Below, in pieces: positions 41,864 to 50,171 of a stretch of DNA of 64,000 nucleotides; within the stretch, counting starts at the first letter, position 1; each line of letters begins with the position of its first letter. Below the pieces are notes generated by a model that saw nothing but the letters and a program-made list of their open reading frames with translations, was not told the DNA's origin and did not search any database. The translations under genes were made by a program, and so were the position numbers. The stretch covers positions 28,972 through 92,971 of the forward strand of contig CANQJV010000006.1 of NCBI GenBank assembly GCA_947624295.1, read 5' to 3'. The DNA comes from an uncultured Ruminococcus sp. (lineage in GTDB: Bacteria; Bacillota; Clostridia; Oscillospirales; Ruminococcaceae).

Positions 41864-44011
41864 TTGCATAACGTTTCTGATTCAGTAAAATCTTTTATCA
41901 TAGTGACTATTGTTGTGCTTTTTACACTTCTCGCCTCGTCTAAACTGATGAAATTGCAGATTGTAGGCGATGAGGAAATTAAAGCCTCCCATAAATACGA
42001 TGCAGGTGCTTTTACTTTCGAACGTGATGTCCCGTCAACACGTGGCGAAATAATCGATTACAACGGCAATGTCATTATAGGCAACGATTCAAGATGTGAC
42101 ATCGTCCTGCAAAAAGCCTTTTTCCCTGACGATTTACAGCAGGGTAACAGTATACTCCTCGAAATATATAACGCATTGCTTGACAATAAGTATATATTTG
42201 AAGAAACTTTGCCGATTACATTCGAAGAACCATATGAATTTACAGAAGAAGATACCGCAAGAACAACTGAATTGCTTAACCTCAATGTGTATGCTACCGC
42301 TGAAAACTGCATTGACAAACTCATTTCAGACTATCAGATTTCAGATAAGTACTCAGCAAGGGAAAAACGTATGATTGCAGGGCTGAGGTACACTATGCTT
42401 GACAGGGAATTTTCATATGATAATGACCTGATTCTTGCTACTGACGTAAGCGACGAAATGGTGATACAGTTAAAAGAGTTAAGTAATATATGCCGTGGCG
42501 TGGAAGCTGTAAATACTGCTGAAAGAGTAATTGTCCGTGGTGATATTCTCCCTCACGAAATTGGCACTGTCGGACCTATATACGCTGAAGATTACGAGGA
42601 ACTCAAACAAAAAGGCTACGCTATGAACGATACTGTCGGCAGGAGCGGTATAGAGTACGCTATGGAAAAAGAATTACGTGGCGAAAGCGGTAAAGAAGAA
42701 GTCACAATCCTCAATGGCTCTATTATTGACATAAAAACAACTAAGGAAACTGTTCCCGGTGAAACTGTAAAATTGACTGTTGACGGCAGATTCCAGAAAA
42801 AATTACAGGGAGTACTTGATAATTTCCTTGCAAATTATGGCTGGTATAACGGCGAACCCGTTACAAAAGGCGCAATTGTTGTGCTTGACGCTAAAACTGG
42901 TGCTGTAAGAGGTATGGCGAACGCTCCGACGTATAATCTCAAGGATTTCGCTGAAAAATATGACGAACTCCTTGAGGCTGACGGCTCACCGATGTTTGAC
43001 CGCTGTACTCAGGGGCTTTACTTGCCCGGCTCTACTTTCAAGACGGTTACAGCTACAGCAGGGCTGAATGAGGGTATTGTTGACGGGTCAACGTCATTCT
43101 ATTGCGGTCACTACTACAATTTCCACGGCGGTGATTTCCAATGTACGGGTACTCATTCTTATATCGCAATAAGACGTGCTATAGAAGTTTCATGCAATAT
43201 CTATTTCTATGAACTTTCCTCGAAACTCGGCATTGACAATATCACAAAATATGCTCAACTTTACGGGCTCGGGTCAAGCCTCGGACTTGAAACGGGTGAT
43301 GCGGAGGGATTCCTCTGTAACCCTGAAACATTCGCAAAAAGAGGTCAGGAATGGTATATAGGCTACGTAATTCAGGCAGGTATCGGAAATCAGGACTACG
43401 GTATAACTCCACTGCAACTCGCTACAGTCGCAAATACAATCGCAAATGAGGGTAAACGCTATAAACCTTATCTTGTTGACAGCCTGTATACTTACGGTTC
43501 AAATAAGCTTGTGCTGAAAACAAAACCTACTGTTGCACAAGAAATTGAATTGAATAACGACTATGTGTACGACTATATAAAAGGCGGTATGATGGACGCT
43601 GCAAGAAATGTCCCTTATCCGTATTCCTTGACAAATTATCCGTTCAGTGTCGCTATAAAAACAGGTACTCCGCAGACAAGTCAGGACAACAAAAGCAAAC
43701 AAAATTCCGTATTTATCGGCTTTGCGCCTGCTGATGACCCTGAAATCGCTTTTGCAGGAGTAATTGAAGGCGGTGAGTACTCGAAATATATGGTTCGTGG
43801 AATTATTGACGCTTACAGCGAGTGTTACGGAATAAACGGTTCAAAGCCTACTGTAGACGAGGGACTTCCGCCAGAAGTAAGAGGCGGTACTACTGCATCA
43901 ACTGAATCAACAACTACTACTTCCACAACTGCAAAAGCTACAGGAAATTCCACGGGAAAATCAACAGCTAAATCTTCAACAAAAACAACTACAGTAACAA
44001 TAGCAAGGTAA
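41864..44011 (+). CDS. mrdA: Elongation class B penicillin-binding protein (PBP2/MrdA type) with Thr/Ser tail
   Basis: Transpeptidase partner of RodA in lateral wall growth. One membrane anchor (about 10-30), then a dimerisation domain with STRGEIIDYNGNVI, then the catalytic domain: Ser390 in LPGSTFKTVTA, SCN in EVSCNIYFYE, and KTGTPQ. The last 45 residues are a Thr/Ser-rich tail (TTASTESTTTTSTT and on) outside the membrane, which is not usual for PBP2. The start is a TTG at 41864 after AGGAGAG. The mreBCD context supports the elongation role; rodA itself is not in the window. Confidence 0.93.
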   Translation: MHNVSDSVKSFIIVTIVVLFTLLASSKLMKLQIVGDEEIKASHKYDAGAFTFERDVPSTRGEIIDYNGNVIIGNDSRCDIVLQKAFFPDDLQQGNSILLEIYNALLDNKYIFEETLPITFEEPYEFTEEDTARTTELLNLNVYATAENCIDKLISDYQISDKYSAREKRMIAGLRYTMLDREFSYDNDLILATDVSDEMVIQLKELSNICRGVEAVNTAERVIVRGDILPHEIGTVGPIYAEDYEELKQKGYAMNDTVGRSGIEYAMEKELRGESGKEEVTILNGSIIDIKTTKETVPGETVKLTVDGRFQKKLQGVLDNFLANYGWYNGEPVTKGAIVVLDAKTGAVRGMANAPTYNLKDFAEKYDELLEADGSPMFDRCTQGLYLPGSTFKTVTATAGLNEGIVDGSTSFYCGHYYNFHGGDFQCTGTHSYIAIRRAIEVSCNIYFYELSSKLGIDNITKYAQLYGLGSSLGLETGDAEGFLCNPETFAKRGQEWYIGYVIQAGIGNQDYGITPLQLATVANTIANEGKRYKPYLVDSLYTYGSNKLVLKTKPTVAQEIELNNDYVYDYIKGGMMDAARNVPYPYSLTNYPFSVAIKTGTPQTSQDNKSKQNSVFIGFAPADDPEIAFAGVIEGGEYSKYMVRGIIDAYSECYGINGSKPTVDEGLPPEVRGGTTASTESTTTTSTTAKATGNSTGKSTAKSSTKTTTVTIAR

Positions 44012-44024
44012 AAGAGGTACATTA

Positions 44025-45701
44025 ATGGACACAAAATCAAAGCATAATATAATTGACAGCAGTCTAATGTTATTTTCAGCAGGTATTATTCTCGGAGCAA
44101 TAATTTTCTTTATTATATATGGTTTCAAAATATTAAATCCTACTTATGATGACTGGATTTTTTCAAAAGGTGGTGACTTTGCACAACACTATCTTGGCTG
44201 GAAATTCTATAGGCAATCAGAATGGCATTTCCCAATAGGTCTTATTGACGGACTTAATGGTGACGGACAAATTTCGTTCATGTTTACAGATTCAATCCCG
44301 CTATTTGCACTGTTTTTCAAGATACTTTCCCCAATAATTCCCGAAACATTCCAGTATTCAGGTCTGTGGGGACTGTTCTGTTTCAGCACGATGGGAGGAG
44401 TTTCTTCGCTCCTGCTCCATCATTTCAATAAAAATACTGCATTCTGCCTTATTGGAAGTGTATTCTTTATAATTTCGCCGTCTGTTATTCAGAGAATGTT
44501 TGGTCATGAGGGATTGGCAGGTCAATGGATAATTGTAACTGCAATTCTCTTGTGGGCATACCACAATCACAAATGGAAGTACAAAGTCACACCCATTGTA
44601 CTGTGGGCAGTTCTTGGAATAATTGCTGTACTTGTGCATATTTACTTTCTGCCAATGGTATATGTGGTCATGCTCGGATATATATTTACTGATATAATTC
44701 AGAATAAAAGAATACTCCATTCAATAGCCTGTTTTGTCTCAACAACCTGCACTGCACTTTTTACAATGTTTGCTGTAGGTGCTTTTCAAGGCAAAGGAAA
44801 TGTGCAAGCAAGCGGTCTTGGAACATACAGTGCCAATTATAATTCTCTATTTAATCCATTCGGCTATTCAAAATTTCTTAAACCACTTAACTATAAAAAA
44901 GGACAGTCAGAAGGTCTTGGTTATCTTGGGCTCGGAATGATTACAGCAGGAATTATAGCAATTGTTATCCTGTTCTTTCTTTTCGAAAAGAATATACATT
45001 CTCGAAAAGACCTGAAAAATGATAGATATAAAATAATTGTACCCGTCTTTGCAGTTATCGCCATATCCATGTTCATTGCCGCAAGTCCTGTCGGTATGCT
45101 CAATGCAAGAGTAGTCTATACAATTGATTATCCCGAAAAAATCAAGAATATTCTTTCAATTTTCCGTGCATCAGGACGATTTATATGGATAGCTGATTAT
45201 TTGATATATACTGCCGTTTTTGCAGTCATATCAAAATTTTCCGGAAAAAAGACCGTCGTTTTTATTCTGACACTCTGTATGTTTATTCAGATTACTGATT
45301 TGAAAGATATACTTTATGAAAAGCACAAAATCTTTATGGAAACAAAAAATTATATTTCAGTTCTTGATAATTCTTTTGATGAAATAGCTGATGACGCAGA
45401 CGAAATTGTTTTCCTGCCATTGCCTAAAGACTTCAATAACCACATTAAAATGTATCTGACATTCGGTGAATACGCTTCATGTCACAATATGAAGATGAGC
45501 AGTTTCTACGCTGCCCGTCCCGATTATGACGCTCTTTCTGAATATGCTGACAACAAATATCTGGAACTTCAATCCGGCAGTGGTGAAACAAATATTCTAT
45601 ATGTATTTTTCAATGAAAACGATGTTCCAGAATCAAATAAAAACCTTCATGTATATGAAGTTTCAGATTATACTGTAGCAAGATATATCCCAAAAAGCTA
45701 A
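44025..45701 (+). CDS. Polytopic membrane protein, DUF6311-like (possible GT-C glycosyltransferase)
   Basis: 558 residues with about eleven hydrophobic helices and a soluble C-terminal part of roughly 120 residues. The first outer loop has GGDFAQHYLGWKFYRQSEW, an acidic motif of the sort used by GT-C glycosyltransferases for lipid-linked sugars. The pattern resembles DUF6311 proteins, but I am not certain of the family. It follows PBP2 by 13 nt and ends on a convergent terminator. A role in decorating wall or surface polymers would fit, as inference. Its codon use looks somewhat more AT-rich than the neighbours. Confidence 0.7.
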   Translation: MDTKSKHNIIDSSLMLFSAGIILGAIIFFIIYGFKILNPTYDDWIFSKGGDFAQHYLGWKFYRQSEWHFPIGLIDGLNGDGQISFMFTDSIPLFALFFKILSPIIPETFQYSGLWGLFCFSTMGGVSSLLLHHFNKNTAFCLIGSVFFIISPSVIQRMFGHEGLAGQWIIVTAILLWAYHNHKWKYKVTPIVLWAVLGIIAVLVHIYFLPMVYVVMLGYIFTDIIQNKRILHSIACFVSTTCTALFTMFAVGAFQGKGNVQASGLGTYSANYNSLFNPFGYSKFLKPLNYKKGQSEGLGYLGLGMITAGIIAIVILFFLFEKNIHSRKDLKNDRYKIIVPVFAVIAISMFIAASPVGMLNARVVYTIDYPEKIKNILSIFRASGRFIWIADYLIYTAVFAVISKFSGKKTVVFILTLCMFIQITDLKDILYEKHKIFMETKNYISVLDNSFDEIADDADEIVFLPLPKDFNNHIKMYLTFGEYASCHNMKMSSFYAARPDYDALSEYADNKYLELQSGSGETNILYVFFNENDVPESNKNLHVYEVSDYTVARYIPKS

Positions 45702-45728
45702 AAAGGACGCTTAATTGCGTCCCTTTTC
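45701..45728. terminator. Bidirectional terminator overlapping two gene ends
   Basis: AAAAGGACGC-TTAATT-GCGTCCCTTTT. The hairpin starts at the last base of the plus-strand membrane protein gene and contains the final codons and stop of the minus-strand TtcA-like gene. Confidence 0.88.
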
Positions 45729-46562
45729 ATTATATATATCAAGAAAATTATGTACACCATTTTCGTCCTTGTAAGCTATAAGAGTATTCAGGTTGACATT
45801 TTCAACGCTCCTGAAAATATTTTTCTCAACTTGCGGATTGATTTTCTTTAATTCAGCAATAAGATGCTTGACTTCCATTCGCTTAGAAACTGAATGCCCA
45901 TCTTTATCAACAGTCGAACAAGTTTCAGTGAATTTGCAGGCGCATTGTATGAAATGCAGGTCATTATAACTGCACCAGTGTTTTATATCATCTTCTCTTA
46001 CTAAATACATAGGTCTGATAAGTTCCATACCCTCAAAATTCGTGCTATGGAGTTTCGGCATCATCGTCTGCACCTGACCGCTGTAAAGCATTCCCATAAG
46101 AATAGTTTCAATAACATCGTCAAAATGATGCCCTAAAGCTATTTTATTGCAGTTCAATTCCTTTGCTTTACTGTAAAGATAACCTCGTCTCATTCTCGCA
46201 CAAATATAACACGGATTTTTTTCGATATGAACGACTGAACCAAAAATATCAGACTCAAATATTTCAATCGGTACGGACAAAATTTCAGCATTATGTTTAA
46301 TCATTTGCAAATTTTCATCATTGTAACCGGGATTCATTACAAGGAAAACAAGTTCAAACGGGAATTTGTCATGGCGTTTGAGTTCCTGAAAAAGTTTCGC
46401 CATAAGCATTGAATCCTTACCGCCCGAAATACAAACAGCTATCCTGTCATTTGGCTGTATAAGTTCATATTCGTTTATTGCTTTTGTGAATTTACACCAT
46501 ATACTTTTCTTGAATTTTTTCCGCAGACTTAGTTCAGCCTGTTCAGTAATATTATTTACCAT
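45711..46562 (-). CDS. TtcA-like PP-loop tRNA thiolation enzyme
   Basis: PP-loop ATPase of the TtcA/TilS group, probably a tRNA 2-thiocytidine or 2-thiouridine synthase that uses an Fe-S cluster. The pyrophosphate loop ISGGKDSMLMAKL lies near residue 46, PCYICARMRRG supplies a CxxC pair, GHHFDDVIETILMGMLYSGQ is the TtcA-type middle motif, and a further Cys-rich segment (CACKFTETC) follows. ATG 46560-46562 follows AGGTGAT; the in-frame GTG upstream overlaps the ribosome site. TtcA itself has two CxxC motifs, so exact substrate is left open. Confidence 0.85.
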   Translation of the reverse strand: MVNNITEQAELSLRKKFKKSIWCKFTKAINEYELIQPNDRIAVCISGGKDSMLMAKLFQELKRHDKFPFELVFLVMNPGYNDENLQMIKHNAEILSVPIEIFESDIFGSVVHIEKNPCYICARMRRGYLYSKAKELNCNKIALGHHFDDVIETILMGMLYSGQVQTMMPKLHSTNFEGMELIRPMYLVREDDIKHWCSYNDLHFIQCACKFTETCSTVDKDGHSVSKRMEVKHLIAELKKINPQVEKNIFRSVENVNLNTLIAYKDENGVHNFLDIYNEKGRN

Positions 46563-46580
46563 TAAAATCACCTGTATGTA

Positions 46581-46606
46581 ATTCCCCGAAATCAGGGGAA
46601 TTTTTT
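46581..46606. terminator. Hairpin between the M23 and TtcA-like genes
   Basis: ATTCCCC (46581-46587) pairs with GGGGAAT (46595-46601) and a T-run follows on the plus strand. In the direction of the flanking minus-strand genes the U-run is poor, so it may be a weak terminator or a processing stem. Confidence 0.5.
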
Positions 46607-46607
46607 G

Positions 46608-47408
46608 CTAATTCAACACCGAAAGCGGGTCTATATAATTACCGTTGTGCATAACTTCTATATGAAGATGCGGAGCAACTGCGCTTTCAATATCAGCCGT
46701 ATTTCCGACAGTACCTATCAGGTCACCGCTCACGAGAATATCTCCGCACTGAACGTCAAGCCCGTTCGAAAGTCCGCAATATCTCGTTGTAAAACCGTTA
46801 TGGTGGTCCAAAAGCACCGTAACTCCCCACACGGAATCGTTATCAATCTCCATAATTTCACCGCCCGATATTGCATAGACTTCCGCACCGACTTCCGCCG
46901 CAATATCTACGCCGTTATGGGTCTGCCATGAACCTGTTGTAATACTTTTAACAAGTTCCCCTCCGCTGAATGCCCCGACGATTTCGCCTACATCAGCCAA
47001 CGGATACTTGACATTTTCCATTTTCGTGACTCCTGCCGACTGAATCGGTTCTTCCTGTTCCTGTTCTGCGATTACAGGCTCGTCCGCTTCAGGTATATAG
47101 ACTTCAGCAGGCGGTGCTGTAATTACCGGCGATAATGTCACAATCGGCGGAGCTGTAGCTATAACTCTTGTTGTTGTTGACGGTATAGCCGTCCTGTAAG
47201 CGAAAGTTGAAACTTTAGGAATATTATTGACGTGTCTGTCTACAGCCTCATCAGGCTCTGAAACACTGTTTTTCGCTGTAAATTCCTCCGTCAGCTTTTC
47301 GCCCTGTTCGTACGCAAAGTAACAGGCTGAACCTATCATCACCGCACTTATTCCGAGTGCCGTATAAAATCCCTTTGAACCTTTTTTGTTATCTGAAAAT
47401 TTTTTCAC
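46608..47408 (-). CDS. Membrane-anchored M23 (LytM/SpoIIQ-like) metallopeptidase
   Basis: Predicted peptidoglycan endopeptidase on the outer face of the membrane. It starts with a basic segment and one helix (ALGISAVMIGSACYFAYEQ), then a long Pro/Thr/Glu-rich linker to about residue 130 and a LytM domain. Zinc motifs are complete: HNGVDIAA (HxxxD) and HLHIEV (HxH), so activity is expected. The layout resembles SpoIIQ, which in B. subtilis pairs across the forespore membranes. The GTG at 47406-47408, 6 nt after GGAGGTG, is the likely start. Confidence 0.88.
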   Translation of the reverse strand: MKKFSDNKKGSKGFYTALGISAVMIGSACYFAYEQGEKLTEEFTAKNSVSEPDEAVDRHVNNIPKVSTFAYRTAIPSTTTRVIATAPPIVTLSPVITAPPAEVYIPEADEPVIAEQEQEEPIQSAGVTKMENVKYPLADVGEIVGAFSGGELVKSITTGSWQTHNGVDIAAEVGAEVYAISGGEIMEIDNDSVWGVTVLLDHHNGFTTRYCGLSNGLDVQCGDILVSGDLIGTVGNTADIESAVAPHLHIEVMHNGNYIDPLSVLN

Positions 47409-47448
47409 GCATAACACCTCCAACAATATTGTTGACGGATTCGGGGGA

Positions 47449-47477
47449 ATTATACGTATATTTTCATAATTTATGAA
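47449..47477 (-). promoter_or_regulatory. Possible promoter of the M23 gene, over a small palindrome
   Basis: Minus strand TTCATA (47472-47477), 17-bp spacer, TATAAT (47449-47454). The -35 is weak and lies in TTTCATAA-T-TTATGAAA (47462-47478), an inverted repeat that could bind a regulator. Confidence 0.4.
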
Positions 47478-48709
47478 ACAGGATTCAGCAAATCAAGTGA
47501 GAATTTCCTTGAATCTACATCAAAATAATCCTCTGCTTCTGCAACATAGTATCTGAAACAAACTTTGCCATTGAATATAAGTACATCGCCTGAATCGGAA
47601 ATACCAAGTATAGCAAGTTGTTCATCTGAAAGTTCTTTAAGCGGAATGCTGTAATCTTTTATTATTTCAAAAAGTGTATAACCAAGTTCGTCAAGGTGTG
47701 AGTCGTTGAATATTTCCAGCCCTTTTGAATCAAGTTCACTCAAGTAAACTTTATCACTTGCTGTTTTTTTGGTACTCTCAAGAAGTTCATCTGTAGGCTC
47801 AAGTACATAGTATCTGCCGTCAAGTTCTCTGCCTATATCAAATACAGCAAGCTGTTCATCGCTTAATTTATCGAGATTTATAGGGGCAACGTCTGCTGCT
47901 GTAAAACCTGCCTCGAATAAAGTATACATATTGACTTCCGAAATCTGGAGTGCATTATCAATAGTATATCCAAGGCTTTCGTATTGACTGCGTGTGACAC
48001 TCAATGTCAAATCGTCCGAAATGCTGTTGAGTTCTTTTGTTATCTCCTCACGAGTTTGTGTTTGCCACTCAAGATTGACTTCACTGCACATAGGACGCTC
48101 GTTATAAACAGTACGCTCCATATTTTTCAGCTTGAAAGTAACAAAAGGATAAACAATATCAGCGTAATTTGGTTCAATTATAACAGATGTACTGCCGTTT
48201 GAAGTATCTTCCGTGTTTACTATTTCATACCTGTATCTTCCAGACGTTGAAACACCACTCGCTACAACTTCAGTTTTAGCGGAAGTCACAAAGAATGACG
48301 TAAACAGGAAATAACCCAGTGCGGCGAAAATATAGAGGAGAAGTATTATAGTACCTATGACAGTTTTTGTTCCCTCTCCTGCGCCCGAAAACAAAAGTAT
48401 CAGCACGCCTGTTATAACAATAGGAATAAGAAGTGCTTTTTCGCTGAAATATAGTACTACTACAGGAATCATGGCTGTAAGTATCACAAAACTTGATATT
48501 CTTGTAAGTAACTGTTTTCGAGTGTACATCATAAGTATCAATGCTATTACTGATATTGCTGACACAAGCAGACACAAAGATAATCTGTCATCAATGTGAA
48601 TTGAGAAAAAGATTGAAAAATAAGACAGACAGCATACACCTGCCGTATAAAGTGCTGCTATTAGAGATACGAACCGTTTTGTCCATACGTTTGAAAAGAA
48701 ATCCTTCAT
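47471..48709 (-). CDS. Unknown membrane protein with five helices and an outer domain
   Basis: 412 residues, family not recognised. Residues 1-150 contain about five membrane helices. The remaining 260 residues are soluble and probably outside the cell. Near the end a short segment recurs: LDKLSDEQLAVFDIG and LKELSDEQLAILGIS, each followed by a hydrophobic strand and RYYV (GRYYVLEPTDE, FRYYVAEAEDY), which looks like a duplicated small domain. It has its own promoter and an ATG after CGGAGG. It lies upstream of, and in the same direction as, the SpoIIQ-like gene. Confidence 0.75.
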   Translation of the reverse strand: MKDFFSNVWTKRFVSLIAALYTAGVCCLSYFSIFFSIHIDDRLSLCLLVSAISVIALILMMYTRKQLLTRISSFVILTAMIPVVVLYFSEKALLIPIVITGVLILLFSGAGEGTKTVIGTIILLLYIFAALGYFLFTSFFVTSAKTEVVASGVSTSGRYRYEIVNTEDTSNGSTSVIIEPNYADIVYPFVTFKLKNMERTVYNERPMCSEVNLEWQTQTREEITKELNSISDDLTLSVTRSQYESLGYTIDNALQISEVNMYTLFEAGFTAADVAPINLDKLSDEQLAVFDIGRELDGRYYVLEPTDELLESTKKTASDKVYLSELDSKGLEIFNDSHLDELGYTLFEIIKDYSIPLKELSDEQLAILGISDSGDVLIFNGKVCFRYYVAEAEDYFDVDSRKFSLDLLNPVS

Positions 48710-48775
48710 TTTTACCTCCGAAAATAATTATAATGTCATTATATAAAAATATTGTATTTTATCATACATAATTAT

Positions 48776-48804
48776 ATTATACCATTTTTCAAATAAAGTT
48801 ACAA
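48776..48804 (-). promoter_or_regulatory. Sigma-A type promoter of the unknown membrane protein
   Basis: Minus strand TTGTAA (48799-48804), 17-bp spacer, TATAAT (48776-48781). Confidence 0.7.
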
Positions 48805-48857
48805 GTAGTTTTTTGAATAAATAGTTACTAAATGGTTACAATTTTTCTTTTTAGTGC

Positions 48858-48886
48858 TTTACAAATCATTTTTTATGTTGTATAAT
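48858..48886 (+). promoter_or_regulatory. Sigma-A type promoter of the VanZ gene
   Basis: TTTACA (48858-48863), 17-bp spacer, TATAAT (48881-48886), 24 bp before the start codon and just ahead of AAAGGAGG. Confidence 0.7.
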
Positions 48887-48909
48887 ATATTAAAGGAGGA
48901 ATTTTACAT

Positions 48910-49392
48910 ATGAAAAAGTTAAATATAACACAAATTGTTTTTCTTACGTTCTCATTAACGGTCATGGTCTGTATATTCATGTTTTCCAGTGAAAATTCAG
49001 ACGAATCATCAAATACAAGCAGTATATTTGTAAATGTTGTAACAAATGCTTTTTACAAGGATTTTAACAAAATGCCGTCATATCAACAGACTGAAATTCA
49101 CGGGCAGATAGCTCATATTATCAGGAAAATGGCACATTTCTCAATATATATGGCTCTGGGATTCTTTTTATCGCTTTCAGCAGGGAAAAGAAAATTACTC
49201 AGCCTGAAAAGTGCTGTTGTTGTGGTAATCTGTTTCCTGTACGCTTGTTCGGACGAACTTCATCAATATTTCGTGCCGGGACGTGCATGTATGTTTACTG
49301 ATGTACTTATTGACACTTGCGGAGGAATTACAGGGCTTTTGATTTCAGCAATAATCATAAAAATAATAACAAAAAATGCTGTACCCGAATAA
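48910..49392 (+). CDS. VanZ-family membrane protein
   Basis: A 160-residue protein with four membrane helices. The VanZ-like motif set is visible: IFMFSSENSDESS after the first helix, IIRKMAHFSIYMALGFFLSL, and CSDELHQYFVPGRACMFTDV. VanZ proteins are linked to teicoplanin tolerance and, in some species, to surface polysaccharide or fatty acid metabolism; the role here is open. It stands alone with its own promoter. Its stop codon lies within the hairpin of the shared terminator. Confidence 0.9.
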   Translation: MKKLNITQIVFLTFSLTVMVCIFMFSSENSDESSNTSSIFVNVVTNAFYKDFNKMPSYQQTEIHGQIAHIIRKMAHFSIYMALGFFLSLSAGKRKLLSLKSAVVVVICFLYACSDELHQYFVPGRACMFTDVLIDTCGGITGLLISAIIIKIITKNAVPE

Positions 49393-49408
49393 GGTACAGC
49401 ATTTGATT
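49372..49408. terminator. Bidirectional terminator (VanZ gene and spoVM operon)
   Basis: AAATGCTGTACC (49374-49385) pairs perfectly with GGTACAGCATTT (49393-49404), with A and T runs on the two sides. It overlaps the end of the VanZ gene and ends the long minus-strand operon after spoVM. Confidence 0.88.
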
Positions 49409-49491
49409 TATTCTTCTTCTTTTTTTATTCTGAAAATTACACGGAGTATTCCTGACAGAAATTTCGGACTTTTAATCACAACTATTTTCAT
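49408..49491 (-). CDS. spoVM: SpoVM-like amphipathic spore morphogenesis peptide
   Basis: A 27-residue peptide that I translated from the gap after thiN: it starts MKIVVIKSPKFLSGILRVIF and ends with RIKKEEE. B. subtilis SpoVM (26 aa, MKFYTIKLPKFLGGIVRAML and on) aligns along its length, including Ile6, the key Pro9, Phe11, Gly14 and Ile15. SpoVM is an amphipathic helix that recognises the convex forespore surface and recruits the coat ATPase SpoIVA. ATG 49489-49491 follows AAAAGGAGG with ideal spacing. The place directly after thiN, in the prpC-prkC-rsgA-thiN order, is that of spoVM in B. subtilis. Confidence 0.85.
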   Translation of the reverse strand: MKIVVIKSPKFLSGILRVIFRIKKEEE

Positions 49492-49547
49492 TTATGTACC
49501 TCCTTTTCCAGTGGTGTATTATATTATATTCACTGAAAAAGATTTGG

Positions 49548-50171
49548 TTACATTTCCGAACGCACAACGAGTACAATCCCTGAATCAATCCGCAAAAAAG
49601 CATTGTCCGCTGTAATCTCATTGCTTACACCTATCGGAAAAGACGATTTCAGCACATAATTTTCAAGCGGGTACTTTACTCCGCTGTACTCGCCTATAAC
49701 AATTGTATCAGTCAGGGAGAAAATTGAAAAATACCAACCGTCACGCTTAGTGTAATATTTTCCGCCTTTGCCCTGAATCGCAATCTCGTTATCTGAATCA
49801 ATAATCCGCATAGTACAGCCGTTTTCGTAAGCGTACAGCAAAGTCTGGATATTCGCAAAAGTATGGTCAAATCTTTTACCTAAAGCACCGTACAGGTCAA
49901 TTTCATTGAATCCACGTGATATAGCGATTTTCACTGCAAGCATTGTATCTGTATCATCTTTTTCGGGGATACTCCTGTAAATTTCGGTATTTTTCGGGAG
50001 TTGCCCCGTATATGAATCAAAATCGCCTGTAATTATATCAGGGATTATTCCCAATTTTTCGGCGTATTTATATCCGCTGTCCGCACAAATAACAAAACTG
50101 CCTGAAATTTCGTCAGCATTGACAGAACTTATGTTTTTTATTTCACCGCCCGCAAAAATTACGCATTTCAT
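49548..50171 (-). CDS. thiN: Thiamine pyrophosphokinase
   Basis: Transfers pyrophosphate from ATP to thiamine to make thiamine diphosphate. The substrate motifs are present: ICADSGYKYAEKLG, TGDFDS near residue 56, and EKDDTDTMLAVKIA. The C-terminal half has the LTDTIVIGEYSGVKYPLENY beta domain. The start at ATG 50169-50171 overlaps the rsgA stop (ATGA); a GTG four codons earlier falls in the ribosome site. In B. subtilis rpe lies between rsgA and thiN; it is missing here. Confidence 0.92.
   Translation of the reverse strand: MKCVIFAGGEIKNISSVNADEISGSFVICADSGYKYAEKLGIIPDIITGDFDSYTGQLPKNTEIYRSIPEKDDTDTMLAVKIAISRGFNEIDLYGALGKRFDHTFANIQTLLYAYENGCTMRIIDSDNEIAIQGKGGKYYTKRDGWYFSIFSLTDTIVIGEYSGVKYPLENYVLKSSFPIGVSNEITADNAFLRIDSGIVLVVRSEM

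Noticed and set aside
44025..45701. The polytopic membrane protein gene as recently acquired DNA
   Set aside because: Its codon use seems slightly more AT-rich, but it is set tightly in the operon with no mobile element, repeats or tRNA nearby; membrane proteins often skew this way.
49376..49615. A 79-codon plus-strand frame after the VanZ gene
   Set aside because: It runs through the terminator and antisense to spoVM and thiN, and has no ribosome site; the minus-strand spoVM has all signals.
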